DNA from: Pycnococcus provasolii
Taxonomy: Eukaryota > Chlorophyta > Pseudoscourfieldiophyceae > Pseudoscourfieldiales
Direction of reading: 5' to 3'
DNA length: 64,000 nucleotides
Assembly (NCBI GenBank): GCA_049487715.1
Contig: CP150578.1
Coordinates: 248,001-312,000, forward strand
The notes below the pieces were generated by a model. The model did not search any database. It worked only from the letters and a program-made list of their open reading frames with translations, and was not told where the DNA came from. Positions 1 to 10,585 of the stretch are shown one piece after another. The position numbers and the translations under genes are program-made. Position 1 is the stretch's first letter; each line of letters begins with the position of its first letter.

Positions 1-2
1 AC

Positions 3-623
3 AAGGGTGTCCGTGTCCCGTCGTACCCGCCGGACCAGAACCACCTGGATCACTACGATCAGCTGCGGGCACTCCGCCACATCGCGCCCCCAGCTGCGAC
101 AGAAGATGCGGGCCTGCACCCCATCATCGACTGGGGTTTCACAGCGTGGGTGCTTTTGGATGACGCGAAATCCGCACGAGCGAACGATTCCGCCACGGAA
201 GCCTCCGAGCGCCGCGCAGCTGCTCGTCGGTCGGACCCGAAATCCATTCTCACGCCCACGCGAGCTGACACACACATTATACACCCACACGCCATCACCA
301 CCGCACGTGGCGACCAAGCGCGTCTTCCCACCCCCGCGCACTCGGAACTCCGGTCCCAACCTGCTTTCCGAGTCCGCGGGCTTTATGTCCGAGCCTACGG
401 CCAGCTGAGGGTCACACCCGCCCGCTCGCACGCGATTCCGCGCCGGCTTGCCAGCCGCGGATTCGGTGACGACGCGAGGCTTTCGCACTCTGTAATTAAT
501 CACCAAACATTCACAACTAACATATGCCCAATTCGAGACACCCAAGTCCCGAAGCAGATGGACCCGCACACTCGGGGAGAGCCACCCAGGGCTACGACCG
601 AGGACTGCACCCAAGCAAACTAA
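3..623 (+). CDS. Partial 3' end of an unidentified gene
   Basis: A frame is open from the first bases of the window to a TAA at 621-623. It is followed by an AATAAA at about 647-652 that could be a polyadenylation signal. The first 45 or so residues look protein-like (for example 'SYPPDQNHLDHYDQLRALRH' and 'HPIIDWGFTAWVLLDD'). The later part is Arg/Ala/Thr-rich and may instead be 3' UTR, so the true stop could be earlier in another frame. I do not recognise a family, and the gene begins outside the window. Confidence 0.3.
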   Translation, partial: KGVRVPSYPPDQNHLDHYDQLRALRHIAPPAATEDAGLHPIIDWGFTAWVLLDDAKSARANDSATEASERRAAARRSDPKSILTPTRADTHIIHPHAITTARGDQARLPTPAHSELRSQPAFRVRGLYVRAYGQLRVTPARSHAIPRRLASRGFGDDARLSHSVINHQTFTTNICPIRDTQVPKQMDPHTRGEPPRATTEDCTQAN

Positions 624-814
624 ATGTACGGCGGCAGGAGGGAGCTAATAAAGACGCAAGGCCTCCACCGGTGGAAGGAGACTTGTAAAGGTAACAGGTG
701 TACACGGGAGGTGGTCAGCCATGGAGCCTCGGAGGAGGTACATAAGGCAGGGAGGGAGCGCCGACAGAGCGCATGAATGCATGATGGCCGTCGGCGCATG
801 CAATTCCGACGACA

Positions 815-845
815 AGTGAGATGGTATATTTATAAATCACTTTCA
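815..845 (+). promoter_or_regulatory. TATA-like element upstream of the CEP164-like gene
   Basis: The stretch around 824-838 contains 'tatatttataaatcac', an AT-rich TATA-box-like sequence in otherwise GC-richer DNA, about 215 bases before the chosen ATG at 1051. A CT-rich run (about 890-920) and a CA run (about 940-955) follow in the presumed 5' leader. A 'caatacag' just before the ATG could be a splice acceptor, so a 5' UTR intron is possible. Confidence 0.35.
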
Positions 846-1050
846 CTTTATAAAGGGAGTCTTAAGTGTGAGCTCTCCGTTCCTTATTGCGCTCTTCTTC
901 TTCTTCGAGTTCTTCTTCGAGTGGTTGACTTGACCGAACACACACACACACACGGGATTGATTGAGCACACACGCGTCTTGTTTTTGTTTTTTTTGGAAT
1001 TTTCAAGAATTTTCATCCGCATCATCAGGCGCACTGTTGACAATACAGTT

Positions 1051-3385
1051 ATGGCGGCGCAACCTCCTTATGGTGGTGGGGGTGGTGGGGGGGGTGTGCC
1101 GTCGCCGTCGCCGTCGCCGAGAGGTAGTGGTGGTGCAAGTGGTGGTGGTGATTTTTCGATCGAGGGTGGTGGTAGTGGTGCGGGTGGTGGTGGTTCCTCG
1201 CGGCCGCGCTCGTACCTCTCATCGGTCCCGCTCGTACAGCCTGCGGCAGCCTCACGCGTCTTCAGATCGGGATACTCGAACGTGTTCACCGTGCCCAAAC
1301 ATAGAGCAGGAGGAACGCAAGATGCGACGGGGTCGTCAAACTCACAGGCAAAACAACCACCCAGAAGGCCGAGGGGAGGACTGGGCGCGGGAGCAGGCAC
1401 GTATGCGCCACCAGCAGCGGCGGCGCCACCAAGGCCTAGAGTGGCGCCGTCCATGGCCAACTCGCCGAACCTGCCACCTGGACTCGCCAAGTACGGACTC
1501 ATGCCGATTGGAGAGGAGGAGAGCCTGGGAACCAGCCTCGCCTCTAGCGGCGGGTCGAGCTTCAACAGCAGCATAGACAAGAGTGGCACCACCGCCGACG
1601 ACCTCGAGTCAGCGCTGCAGCGCGTCGCGCAGGAGCGCGAACGAATCGAGCAGTCTATCGCAGCCGAGCGCGTTGAGTACGACGTGCACCGTGCCGAGGT
1701 GAGGCGGCGGCTCGCGTCCGTGGCGAGCGACCACTGCGTCGCGGTGACTGCAAGCGGGCCAGGATCTGCCAAAGCTCGCCGGCTCGCCGCTGACGTCGCA
1801 ACTCTCGCCGAACAACTCAGACAAGAGGAAGCGCTTTCCATGGCGCAGCTTGCGCGCGAACGTGAGAAGTGGGAAGAACTTCTGTCGCTCGAGCGCGAGG
1901 CGGCAGAACTCAGACTTTATGCGATGCGCATCGAACTACTCGAGGCTGAGGAGGCGGAAGCAGCCATTAGAAAGCACGGTGCGGGCGCGTCTGTGACCAT
2001 GTCCGCCGAAACCACGGCGATGATGCAGCAGCTCAAGCAAATGCGCCGTCAGCTGAGACGGCAGATTGGTGCCGCCGCCGATTCTGGATCGAGCACGTCG
2101 CGCTCCAAGGCGGACTCAGAAGACAGTGTTGCGCACCGGGAGGCGAAGAACTATGCGCGCGTATCCTCTGATGCTGCAAACCTTCTGCTTCACGGCCCTT
2201 TGAGGTCGAAATCGCACCGCGTTGGCAAGCTCGTGACGAAGGCGTCGCTCGAGGGTGACAGGCCACCTTCGCCAGAGCTCACACCGACGGAGGCGGTGGA
2301 GGCATCGACGGCCATCGACCGCAAGCTGCAGGAAGCTGGAGGTCTTGAGAAGCTGCTCAATGCCAACACCACCGGCGCTGGTGTCGCAACGGCGGCGGCT
2401 GGAAACGATCCGCCACTTGCCATGAGTCGGCGATTCTGGACGAGTTCGCGTAATCCGAACGTGGAGCCGGAGCCCGCGACGAGACAGGAGGTGGAGGCGT
2501 ACGCGGTATACCTGGGCATGGACATTGAAGCGGACCGCGACCTCCTGTGGATTGCGGAGAAGGCGTTGACCGCGCCTTTGCCAAGCGGTTGGGTAGAGTA
2601 CCTCGATCCAGAAGGCAAGGAATTTTTCTACCACCGCGAAAGCAACATTTCATCATACGAACACCCAGTACGTAAACCTCTTAGCAGCCATGGCGCATTA
2701 TAAACAACATGCACTAACGTTCTAACACACTAAATGACACAGATGGACGACCACTTTCGCGAACTCTACGCCGCACACCGCGCAAAGAATGCGCCTCCAG
2801 GTGCTGTCCTCAACGAGTCGCAAGTTAGCGGTGGATTTTCTCGCAAACTACGAGGCTTACCGAGTGGGCTCATCACGGCTGCACGGGGCCTGCCAGGTGG
2901 GCGCGCACCTCTCACAATCAGCAAAAGATTTTGGTCGAGTTCACGCAACAAAGGTGAAGTGCCCGAGCCGCCGACAAGGGATGAGATAGAGTACGTTTAT
3001 GCACCTCTAAACAGTTCATTTGGAAAAACAAAATGATAACGACTCACCTAACCTAAACACACGAAAATACAGAGAATATGCTACATATCTCGGCATGAAT
3101 ATCATGGAGGACGGCGATCTCCTGTGGATTGCTGAGAAGGCTTTGACGGCACCTTTGCCAGATGGCTGGATTGAATACCTGGATGTCGAAGGGAAGGAAT
3201 TTTTCTGGTGCAAGGAGACAAACGTGTCATCTTATGAACAGTAAGTCTACCACTAACCACCCAAAACACCAAAAAAAAACAATCACTAACAACATGAACA
3301 CACTACATAAAACAGTCCTATGGACCGTGAATATCGAGCCATGTATGCGAAGCACAAAGCCAGGAAAGGCAGTAGTGCCTATTAA
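1051..3385 (+). CDS. CEP164-like WW-domain protein with two WW modules (4 exons)
   Basis: I place exons at 1051-2667, 2743-2990, 3073-3240 and 3316-3385, giving about 700 residues. Introns are 75-82 bases with GTACGT, GTACGT and GTAAGT donors and CAG acceptors; phases are consistent across all junctions. The N-terminus is Gly/Ser/Pro-rich, followed by a Glu/Arg-rich coiled coil (about residues 180-330). Near the C-terminus the module 'YLGMDIEADRDLLWIAEKAL', then 'LPSGWVEYLDPEGKEFFYH', then 'DDHFRELYAAHR' matches the N-terminal WW region of the centriole distal-appendage protein CEP164. The module is repeated as 'YLGMNIMEDGDLLWIAEKAL', 'LPDGWIEYLDVEGKEFFWC' and 'DREYRAMYAKHK'. In both copies an intron falls at the end of the WW domain. 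A role at basal bodies is inferred from the family. Known CEP164 has one WW at its N-terminus, so the C-terminal tandem arrangement is unusual. Confidence 0.8.
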
Positions 3386-3490
3386 GTTTAATTGAATTTG
3401 TACTGATATTTCGGAAAGTAATGTTACTGTAAAGTTTAATATATTCAATTGGAAAAAACGAGATTGACCGGAAGGCGAGCTGAAATGGTA

Positions 3491-6400
3491 TCATTTCTTA
3501 GAGCTCAAGCGCCTCATGAGTGTAAATTCCCCCATCTCAGCGATTGCCGATGACCCACTTCGGCTCAACATGGGTTGGTCGCGACTGGTGTCTCGCGTGT
3601 GCGTCATTCGACGCGAAGAGCGATTCCGTTCCAATTTCCTCGATCGCGATACGTTACGTGCCGCGGCAGCAGCCAAGCCGCGTCCAAAAAGTACAGCAAC
3701 GTCGCGACGGTGCAATGAACCAACATCGAGCGAATATGTGTGACTCGCATCTTGTCTATCGGTCAGCGTCACCTCCAGCATGATGTCCAACCTCCTCACA
3801 GGTTCTATGGCAAAGCCGTCCATGTAGTCGCTTCTGGCTTCGGTCAACTTTCCGCCAATACCGAATATGCCAGTACTGTGCCGCGCGAGCTTGCACTTTT
3901 CCTTTTCCACCTGCAGAAGGAATCTCTCGCCGCGGCGCGCGGGCAACGAACACTCGAATTTGTGCGATGCGGCTCTCATCAACTCGTCCACTTCACCCTT
4001 AATCTCAGGCTGTGTGGTCACAGTAGAAATACTCCTCGTGACCAGAGCGTGCGTGGACTCGACACCATCTTTCCTAATCGGACGGTGTACACAAAGGATT
4101 TCATTTCCGATGGAATTGACCCACAGACGGTACTCGTTGCCACTGTACAACAATAACTGGTCATTCGTACGCCAGTCCACGACAGCCTTTGTCGATTCCG
4201 TGTAGCGTCGAATCATTGTAGTTAAAGCAATCATCCTTGGACCGCCCTCCTCGTGAGCCTCCTTCGCCTCTTTCGCTAGCAAATCAAGAGTATTCGCGGT
4301 GATTTCATCCTGAAGCGCCTCCTCATCGCTGATACCAGCTATAGCGCATGTGAACCGATTTGAGACTTCGTCCTCAATATTATGCACATGTGACGCGCTG
4401 ATCGGAGACATGCCACGCGCCCGCCGTTTTCTGTATTCCATAAGTTCGTCAAGCATGCAGTCAAATGCCTTATCTGCACTTTTCGCCATGGCCAGTGCAA
4501 TGAGTGTCGATGACCCGGTGCCAATGTATTCGGCAAGTTTTTGAGCCCCCGGTGTCACAAATCGCACAGCACCGGCATTCACGGTAGCCACAGCCACACG
4601 GAGATCGTTTGTTGTGATTTGCTCCCGCTCGAGCCAATGGCAAACAGAGTCGCCCTCCGTCCCTCCCTCATAATGCCAATCGGCAACCACCGTGCAGTGG
4701 TGATGGAAGTTGAGAGATTGGTCCACTATATTCACGAAGCTCCCGCTCGACTTTTCCCTCAAGCTCATCGTGCGCGTGCGAGGGGGAGCCTGTCGAATCG
4801 TAGACTCTGTGATTGCAGAGACTGACGAACCTGGACCAACTGCTGGTCTACCACGGGCATCCAAGACGCAAGCCTTGACGGACACTATCATTCCAACGCA
4901 GGACTTGTCGAGGGTGATTCTCGAAACGCCTTCCTCAATAGAAACCAGTACGAGTGGTGCACTGTTCTCCTTCGACGGGTCCGTTATCGACCATTCGTAT
5001 CCAACTGTCGACGGGACGGAAAGCTCGCGCAAGGCACTATCTGCAGATTCATGTACCGTGCACTCTAGTCTGCCACCTTCCGAAAGGTTTCCGGAGATCG
5101 TGACGCCTGTAAGCACCTTGGTGTGCTTTCCGATCATCGCGTCAAATATGCACAGCATGCTTTCGCCTGGCTCGCCATCAACGCGATGCGGCGTCACCAG
5201 GCATGCCAATTTATATCCGAGGTCGTCGCGTGAACAAGTGTAGCTGCTATCCGTTGCATTGCTCACGAGCTTGGCGGATGACATCATCGTGGTAATCGGC
5301 CTTGCAGGCAAACTTCGCTTTGCTCGCTTGGACTTCGACGCAAGAGCAGCCCCTGCCACTTCCGTAGATATGCGAGCAAGCATTCCGGCAAACTCGACAA
5401 ACGACATTGGGACCTGCATGTCTGCCGTAAGACTCTCGAACCTCTTGGAAATCTGAGAGACCACTTCACTCAATGGTTTCTTTGTCACCGCGCAGATTGT
5501 TTGCGCAATTTCATTCAGAACACCAGTGTCATTTTCCATGACGTCCTCGACGAGTGGCCGGATCGGCGCCAAAGCCGAGTGCGGTTTACCGGTGTGCTCC
5601 TGGAAGAAGAACTTCAAGGAATGCAGACAACCGACAAGCGGCGAGGAATACACGGCAGCTGCATCAGCAGTAAGCTTGTCGGGTGGTAGAGCAGGTGGGA
5701 ATTTCAAGTCACTCGGTGGCAAACGAATCCACTGATACGTCGCATTCCCAGGCAAGCCTCCCACGTGGCCGTGCACGACTGTTAGCACAGGCCAGGTGGT
5801 CGGCATGTTTCGACTCGGCGATCCTGTCAAGCTATCAGGTGAAAGTACAGGGCTGAAGCCAGGGCTGCCAGGGCTAAGATCTTTCCGATCTCTTTCAGTG
5901 CGCTCAATCACAGCGAAGCAAATTCTTGGTGCCGCTGGTGAGCAAGCTTGCGGTGAACTCGCAAACAACGGAGTGCCTTCAACGCCATCGTCGCGCACGG
6001 GAGTCCATCGGCAGACGAGAGATCGGTGCACGCATCTGATATTGGGCGTGAGACTTCTCTGACTAGCCACTTGAAAGAATTTGGATGTTTCGTATCTCCG
6101 CACGATTCCCTCAGCCCCACCTTGGGCAGAAGCCGCCGCCGTTGTGTCGACAGCAAACCACGCAAACTTGCTCTCTCCCTGCTTGCCACCGCGATACGAT
6201 ATCTCGAGCGGCTCAATGGGAAACCCCTCCGTGGGTGCTTCGGAGGGAAGACTTAGCTTCAAGCCGTACGGGTGACCCGGCTTAATCGTAACGCAATCTG
6301 CTAACTCACGAATCCACACCAGCTCTCCGGTATCAGTCAATCGAGAAAACATGGTCATCGCAGGCCCGTCAACACGTTGATATGAAATCAATTTCCAGGG

Positions 6401-9400
6401 CTGCAATGATATCGCCAGGATGGACCCCACGAGATCCGCGCTAATCACAAGTTCTTCATGTTCATTCGTTTCAAGGCGCTGGATTATGTTTCCATTCGAG
6501 TCAATCTGCAACCATTCACTGGTCACATGAGCCGTTCGTACGTAGTCTTCGAGATGACTTTCCTCTGCACGTTCTATGCTGATCGCATCGGCCAAAACTC
6601 TCAGTCTCTTGTCCTCGGACAAATGTTCCAAGCGACATGCGGGGACAAACGAGGACTTGCCCGCATCGTAACACTCCACCTGTACGCCAGAAATTTCCGG
6701 CAGCAACGGTCGAATGTACAGCTGGGCCCGAATGGAAGCATCCTCATCCTCATTAGACGTAATTTTTCTAGCAGTGGTAAGCGAGCGTACGACGTACTCG
6801 ACCGTGTCCCCCTCTTCCCCATCGTCTCGGACGGGGGTAACCCGTACCACAAGGCGACAGTCAACTTCACGGTCGGTCAGGAGAATTGCGCTTCGCGCAC
6901 CGTGGACAGAGATGGTCTCCTGCACAGTGCCCGCCGCTATCTCCTCTCGTGTGCCATCTTCATTCGTGGTAAGCTTCATCCGTTTCCAAACGATCCGAGA
7001 GTTTCCTTCGCGCCCGCCGGAGTACTTCCAACTAGCTCTGATAATGCTGCCCTCGGTAAGATTTCCCCAAGCGCGCAAGCCAGAGGCGCGCGGAAGTGTT
7101 GGCTTCACGAACATACCATTGCCGACGGAATGACGAACGGCAGGACCCTCCACGCCATCGTTGCGAACTGGTACTACTTCCACCACAAGTCTTCGCCCAC
7201 AGTCAGCATCCGAAAGAACGTACGACGGACCTTCCGCAACAATCTCGTCACACTCTGATGTCTCGCTCTCATCCACGCTACGTAGCCACGTAATGCGCGA
7301 TTCGCCTTCAATGCCACCATGATACACATAGCTCGCCGTCAGCGTATTGCCCTCCGCAAGGCCACGTTCGGTCACAATGCCTTTTCTGCGTTCCTCGCTT
7401 CCATGTTCTTCCTGCTGTTGCACGCCCATCAAATATCGCTGCAGGCCCGGACTCATCGCGGGAGATGAGATTGGATTGGTGCTGTCAGCACCACCATCTT
7501 CATAATTTGCTTCAACTTCGATGGAAATCACATCAGGATCTGCTGGCATGACCACATCCGGAGAGCAGACCACTACTGGCTGTCCTTCGCGACCGTCCAA
7601 GCGAACTGGCGTGTACACCACCACAACATACTTTCCCACGGCTTCAAGCGGGACAGTGAATGTGCATCGCCTTGTTCGATTCTCCTCGCTGGTATCTTCG
7701 TCATCCTCATTTATTGTCGTTAATATGCCGTGAGTCCAGAGGGCATGCATTCGCTCATACGACGGCGGCGGTGAAGCGTCGAGGTTCTCGGCGATGATGA
7801 GACTACTAAACCAGTCGAGGAATCTGTCAGCTGGCGGTGGCTTGGACGTAAATGCAACAGACGCGTGACTTGCGCCCTCGTATCCACCTACGTAGTCCGC
7901 ATACACCGCCACCTCGTCTGCTTCTCGCTGGCTCTTTGGATGCACAATCACTCTGTCAACGACATTAGGCTCCTTTGCCTTCACGGCTGCATTGTTTGCA
8001 ATCCCTTCCGAGTAACACATCTCGCCTTGAACGCCGTCGTCGCGCACTGGAAGGAAAGCAAAGCGCACGGAACATCCAACATCGTCGGCACCGACAGTGT
8101 GCGTCATTAACCCCGCCGATTCTGGAATGGTCTCCCAATTCGAATCCGCGGCGCCACCCTTGCCCACAAGCGCCTTTCTTTCCCACGAGCACTCGCACTC
8201 GCCGCGGTATCCGCCACAGTACACAACTTGTGCCGTGATGCTGTCACCTTCCCGTGCAGCGCTTGTTTTTTGTCCGATGTTTTTCTTCTCAAGATCCACC
8301 GTGGAGTCGCCTCGGAAACGTGAGATTTCAAGGCTTTCCACGCCAGGTTGAGCTGGGAGCACAGTTCCAATTTCCTGAACAAATTCGACGCTCTGTTTTA
8401 AGCCTTTGGGGCAATATGCCAAGCCGACGCAGATGATGGTGTAACCCACATCTGCGAGGCTAAGTTGGTACGTGCTCACATCCGTGGCAAAGGACGTATC
8501 TGCAGCTTGGGTCTTCGCCAATGCCTTAAACTTGGCAGAATTGTGCACCTTTCTTCTACCTCGGAACGCACGCGCTGTGACATCCTCAACATCGAGAGTT
8601 TCAGGATCACGTCGCCTCCATTGATATTCAACGCGGCCTTCATTGCCTCTCCATTTTACAAGCGCGTGTGCTTGCAACTCGGTGCCCTCGATGAACATCT
8701 CACTCTCATCACTCATCTGTGACTGCGATGTCACCAAACGCTCGGGAGTGCTGTCGAAAAACGACCAATTCTCTTGTACATCTGCGTGCAACGGATGACT
8801 GACTGGAGTCTCATCAGATGATTTCTCATCAGATCTCTTCATCGCAAAGTGCAAGCTCACAATCTTCGGGTTCATCTTAAAAGCGACGACCTTTGTTTCG
8901 CTTGTGACGATGATAGGCGGCGAATCCTTCGGTAGGCAACGGTCGCCATTGTGTGTGAGAGGATCTACCGTCGCCCAAAGAAATGCGCCGACGTCATGTT
9001 CAGTGGGCACGTACATGGCATCAAGAGAAGTTGGTGCATTGGCGATTGGCACCATGCCCGTGTGCGCCAAGTATCGGAACCACTGGACGGCACACTTAGC
9101 GACCGATCGTCCCGCGAAAGATATGGAGATCTGTACAGGAGATCCGACGCGATGCTTATGTGCAGCATCGTCATCGCCGCCGCCACCGCCCTCGTTGTCG
9201 GCGTCGTTGTAATGATGGTTTTCAGTACCATCGAATACGCTCTCAACATGTGGACGTTTGGCAACGTGCACGCGCGAGGTAAATAGGCCGTGTGCGGCAG
9301 GCAATTGCCTTCTCTGCATTTCCTTCATGCAAGCATCCAGCGCATCTTCCGTCGGCATTCGTCCAATCGCAGCCCAGTCCTCGAAACCTGATCGCGTAAT

Positions 9401-10585
9401 CTCCGCGAGTATGGGCGGCAAGGCTGCGGCATCGTCGCGCGACGACTGCTTCACGGGAATGCCATTCACATTTTCTAGCATTTCGCCAAACAGGTGGCAA
9501 GCAGCGCGCAGATAGTCGCTGCTCATCTCATCCTCCTCCTTTCCCGCACTCAATCGTGCCTTGGCGAGAGCCGCATCGTCGTCATACGAAAGCGGGTTAC
9601 GTCGCAAGTCGAGCCCATGCAGGCGAGGCATCGCGCACACGCCGTTCCAAGTCGCAATGTCGTTGTCCGCCAGCATGCACGCGGCTAGCGCGGGCAGCGA
9701 CGGTATGCTGAAGTCTGGCCCAATTTGATTGTGACTTGCGATGAGCACGAGCAGATTTTGGAAAGATGGCAGGGTGCCAAGGCTGGTAATTTCGTTGTGA
9801 CTGAGGTACAGCTGCGAGACGTTTGTGCACGTCGCCAGCACGGGCAGGTGGCTGTTGACGACACTGCTTGCCGTCAGGTCGAGGATGGTAACGTTGCTTC
9901 CCAGCGCCCCACTTTTGATTTGAGGTGGTACACTTGGGAGTTCACGCGCATACACGAACGCCGCCTGTTTCTCAGAGCTTGTTTGGTGCAACGTCGCCTT
10001 GCCTTGGTTTCGAAGTAGCCGTATGCGTCCTTCCGAGGCGTCTTTCTTCCGCCTTGCCGTTTCGGCATCCGCCTCCGTGTGCACGGGAATGTGCCTCGAC
10101 GCGCGAGCGTACGGCTCGACGAAGTGTATGTACGTGCCCGGATCGTACGTGGTTTCAGCGGCGGCGGCAAAGAGCGGGTTGTCCTGCGACTGCATCGAGT
10201 GCATGGGGTTGGATGTGTGCGACCCCATGCGGCGTGGTTTCGGGGATGGCTGTCGCATCCCCGCAGTTGGCAGTGGCTGCGGTTGCTGCTGCGTGCTTCT
10301 TCTTATAGCCGATGAAGTTGGAGCTGTGCGCGGCGTTGTCGCTGGTGCAGGTGTCGTCGACTTTCTGTGTGTTTTCTGCGAAGAAGAAGCCGTCGTCGTC
10401 GGAGTCAAAGAGTGTGGTGGTGTTCGCGCACCCCACACAGGCTTGCTTGCTGCAAGTTTCCTCCCAGCCACCATTGCAGGACTTTTTTGTTGCACCCGAT
10501 GTGACACGGTGGATGCTGTTGTCGCAGATGTGTCCATGCCCGTGGCCACGGGACCAGGCGCGAAGAAGTCGAACTTGGTATCCAT
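3491..10585 (-). CDS. AIR9: AIR9-like microtubule-associated protein (LRR plus A9 repeats)
   Basis: A single open frame of about 2,364 residues. I choose the ATG at 10585 because a polypyrimidine run ending in CAG (about 10603-10620 read on the minus strand) lies just upstream, suggesting a 5' UTR splice acceptor; the frame remains open further 5' to 10816. The first ~150 residues are basic and Ser/Thr/Pro-rich, as in microtubule-binding regions. Leucine-rich repeats follow (about residues 225-335, for example 'VSQLYLSHNEITSLGTLPSF'). After that come many A9-type Ig-like repeats with the paired signatures 'GGxEGxSxIxWxR' (for example 'YHGGIEGESRITWLR') and 'PVRDDGVEG' (at least seven variants). 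This order matches Arabidopsis AIR9, which decorates cortical microtubules and the preprophase band and also occurs in trypanosomatids. The alga's use of it is inferred. No internal intron is needed. Confidence 0.88.
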   Translation of the reverse strand: MDTKFDFFAPGPVATGMDTSATTASTVSHRVQQKSPAMVAGRKLAASKPVWGARTPPHSLTPTTTASSSQKTHRKSTTPAPATTPRTAPTSSAIRRSTQQQPQPLPTAGMRQPSPKPRRMGSHTSNPMHSMQSQDNPLFAAAAETTYDPGTYIHFVEPYARASRHIPVHTEADAETARRKKDASEGRIRLLRNQGKATLHQTSSEKQAAFVYARELPSVPPQIKSGALGSNVTILDLTASSVVNSHLPVLATCTNVSQLYLSHNEITSLGTLPSFQNLLVLIASHNQIGPDFSIPSLPALAACMLADNDIATWNGVCAMPRLHGLDLRRNPLSYDDDAALAKARLSAGKEEDEMSSDYLRAACHLFGEMLENVNGIPVKQSSRDDAAALPPILAEITRSGFEDWAAIGRMPTEDALDACMKEMQRRQLPAAHGLFTSRVHVAKRPHVESVFDGTENHHYNDADNEGGGGGDDDAAHKHRVGSPVQISISFAGRSVAKCAVQWFRYLAHTGMVPIANAPTSLDAMYVPTEHDVGAFLWATVDPLTHNGDRCLPKDSPPIIVTSETKVVAFKMNPKIVSLHFAMKRSDEKSSDETPVSHPLHADVQENWSFFDSTPERLVTSQSQMSDESEMFIEGTELQAHALVKWRGNEGRVEYQWRRRDPETLDVEDVTARAFRGRRKVHNSAKFKALAKTQAADTSFATDVSTYQLSLADVGYTIICVGLAYCPKGLKQSVEFVQEIGTVLPAQPGVESLEISRFRGDSTVDLEKKNIGQKTSAAREGDSITAQVVYCGGYRGECECSWERKALVGKGGAADSNWETIPESAGLMTHTVGADDVGCSVRFAFLPVRDDGVQGEMCYSEGIANNAAVKAKEPNVVDRVIVHPKSQREADEVAVYADYVGGYEGASHASVAFTSKPPPADRFLDWFSSLIIAENLDASPPPSYERMHALWTHGILTTINEDDEDTSEENRTRRCTFTVPLEAVGKYVVVVYTPVRLDGREGQPVVVCSPDVVMPADPDVISIEVEANYEDGGADSTNPISSPAMSPGLQRYLMGVQQQEEHGSEERRKGIVTERGLAEGNTLTASYVYHGGIEGESRITWLRSVDESETSECDEIVAEGPSYVLSDADCGRRLVVEVVPVRNDGVEGPAVRHSVGNGMFVKPTLPRASGLRAWGNLTEGSIIRASWKYSGGREGNSRIVWKRMKLTTNEDGTREEIAAGTVQETISVHGARSAILLTDREVDCRLVVRVTPVRDDGEEGDTVEYVVRSLTTARKITSNEDEDASIRAQLYIRPLLPEISGVQVECYDAGKSSFVPACRLEHLSEDKRLRVLADAISIERAEESHLEDYVRTAHVTSEWLQIDSNGNIIQRLETNEHEELVISADLVGSILAISLQPWKLISYQRVDGPAMTMFSRLTDTGELVWIRELADCVTIKPGHPYGLKLSLPSEAPTEGFPIEPLEISYRGGKQGESKFAWFAVDTTAAASAQGGAEGIVRRYETSKFFQVASQRSLTPNIRCVHRSLVCRWTPVRDDGVEGTPLFASSPQACSPAAPRICFAVIERTERDRKDLSPGSPGFSPVLSPDSLTGSPSRNMPTTWPVLTVVHGHVGGLPGNATYQWIRLPPSDLKFPPALPPDKLTADAAAVYSSPLVGCLHSLKFFFQEHTGKPHSALAPIRPLVEDVMENDTGVLNEIAQTICAVTKKPLSEVVSQISKRFESLTADMQVPMSFVEFAGMLARISTEVAGAALASKSKRAKRSLPARPITTMMSSAKLVSNATDSSYTCSRDDLGYKLACLVTPHRVDGEPGESMLCIFDAMIGKHTKVLTGVTISGNLSEGGRLECTVHESADSALRELSVPSTVGYEWSITDPSKENSAPLVLVSIEEGVSRITLDKSCVGMIVSVKACVLDARGRPAVGPGSSVSAITESTIRQAPPRTRTMSLREKSSGSFVNIVDQSLNFHHHCTVVADWHYEGGTEGDSVCHWLEREQITTNDLRVAVATVNAGAVRFVTPGAQKLAEYIGTGSSTLIALAMAKSADKAFDCMLDELMEYRKRRARGMSPISASHVHNIEDEVSNRFTCAIAGISDEEALQDEITANTLDLLAKEAKEAHEEGGPRMIALTTMIRRYTESTKAVVDWRTNDQLLLYSGNEYRLWVNSIGNEILCVHRPIRKDGVESTHALVTRSISTVTTQPEIKGEVDELMRAASHKFECSLPARRGERFLLQVEKEKCKLARHSTGIFGIGGKLTEARSDYMDGFAIEPVRRLDIMLEVTLTDRQDASHTYSLDVGSLHRRDVAVLFGRGLAAAAARNVSRSRKLERNRSSRRMTHTRDTSRDQPMLSRSGSSAIAEMGEFTLMRRLSSKK

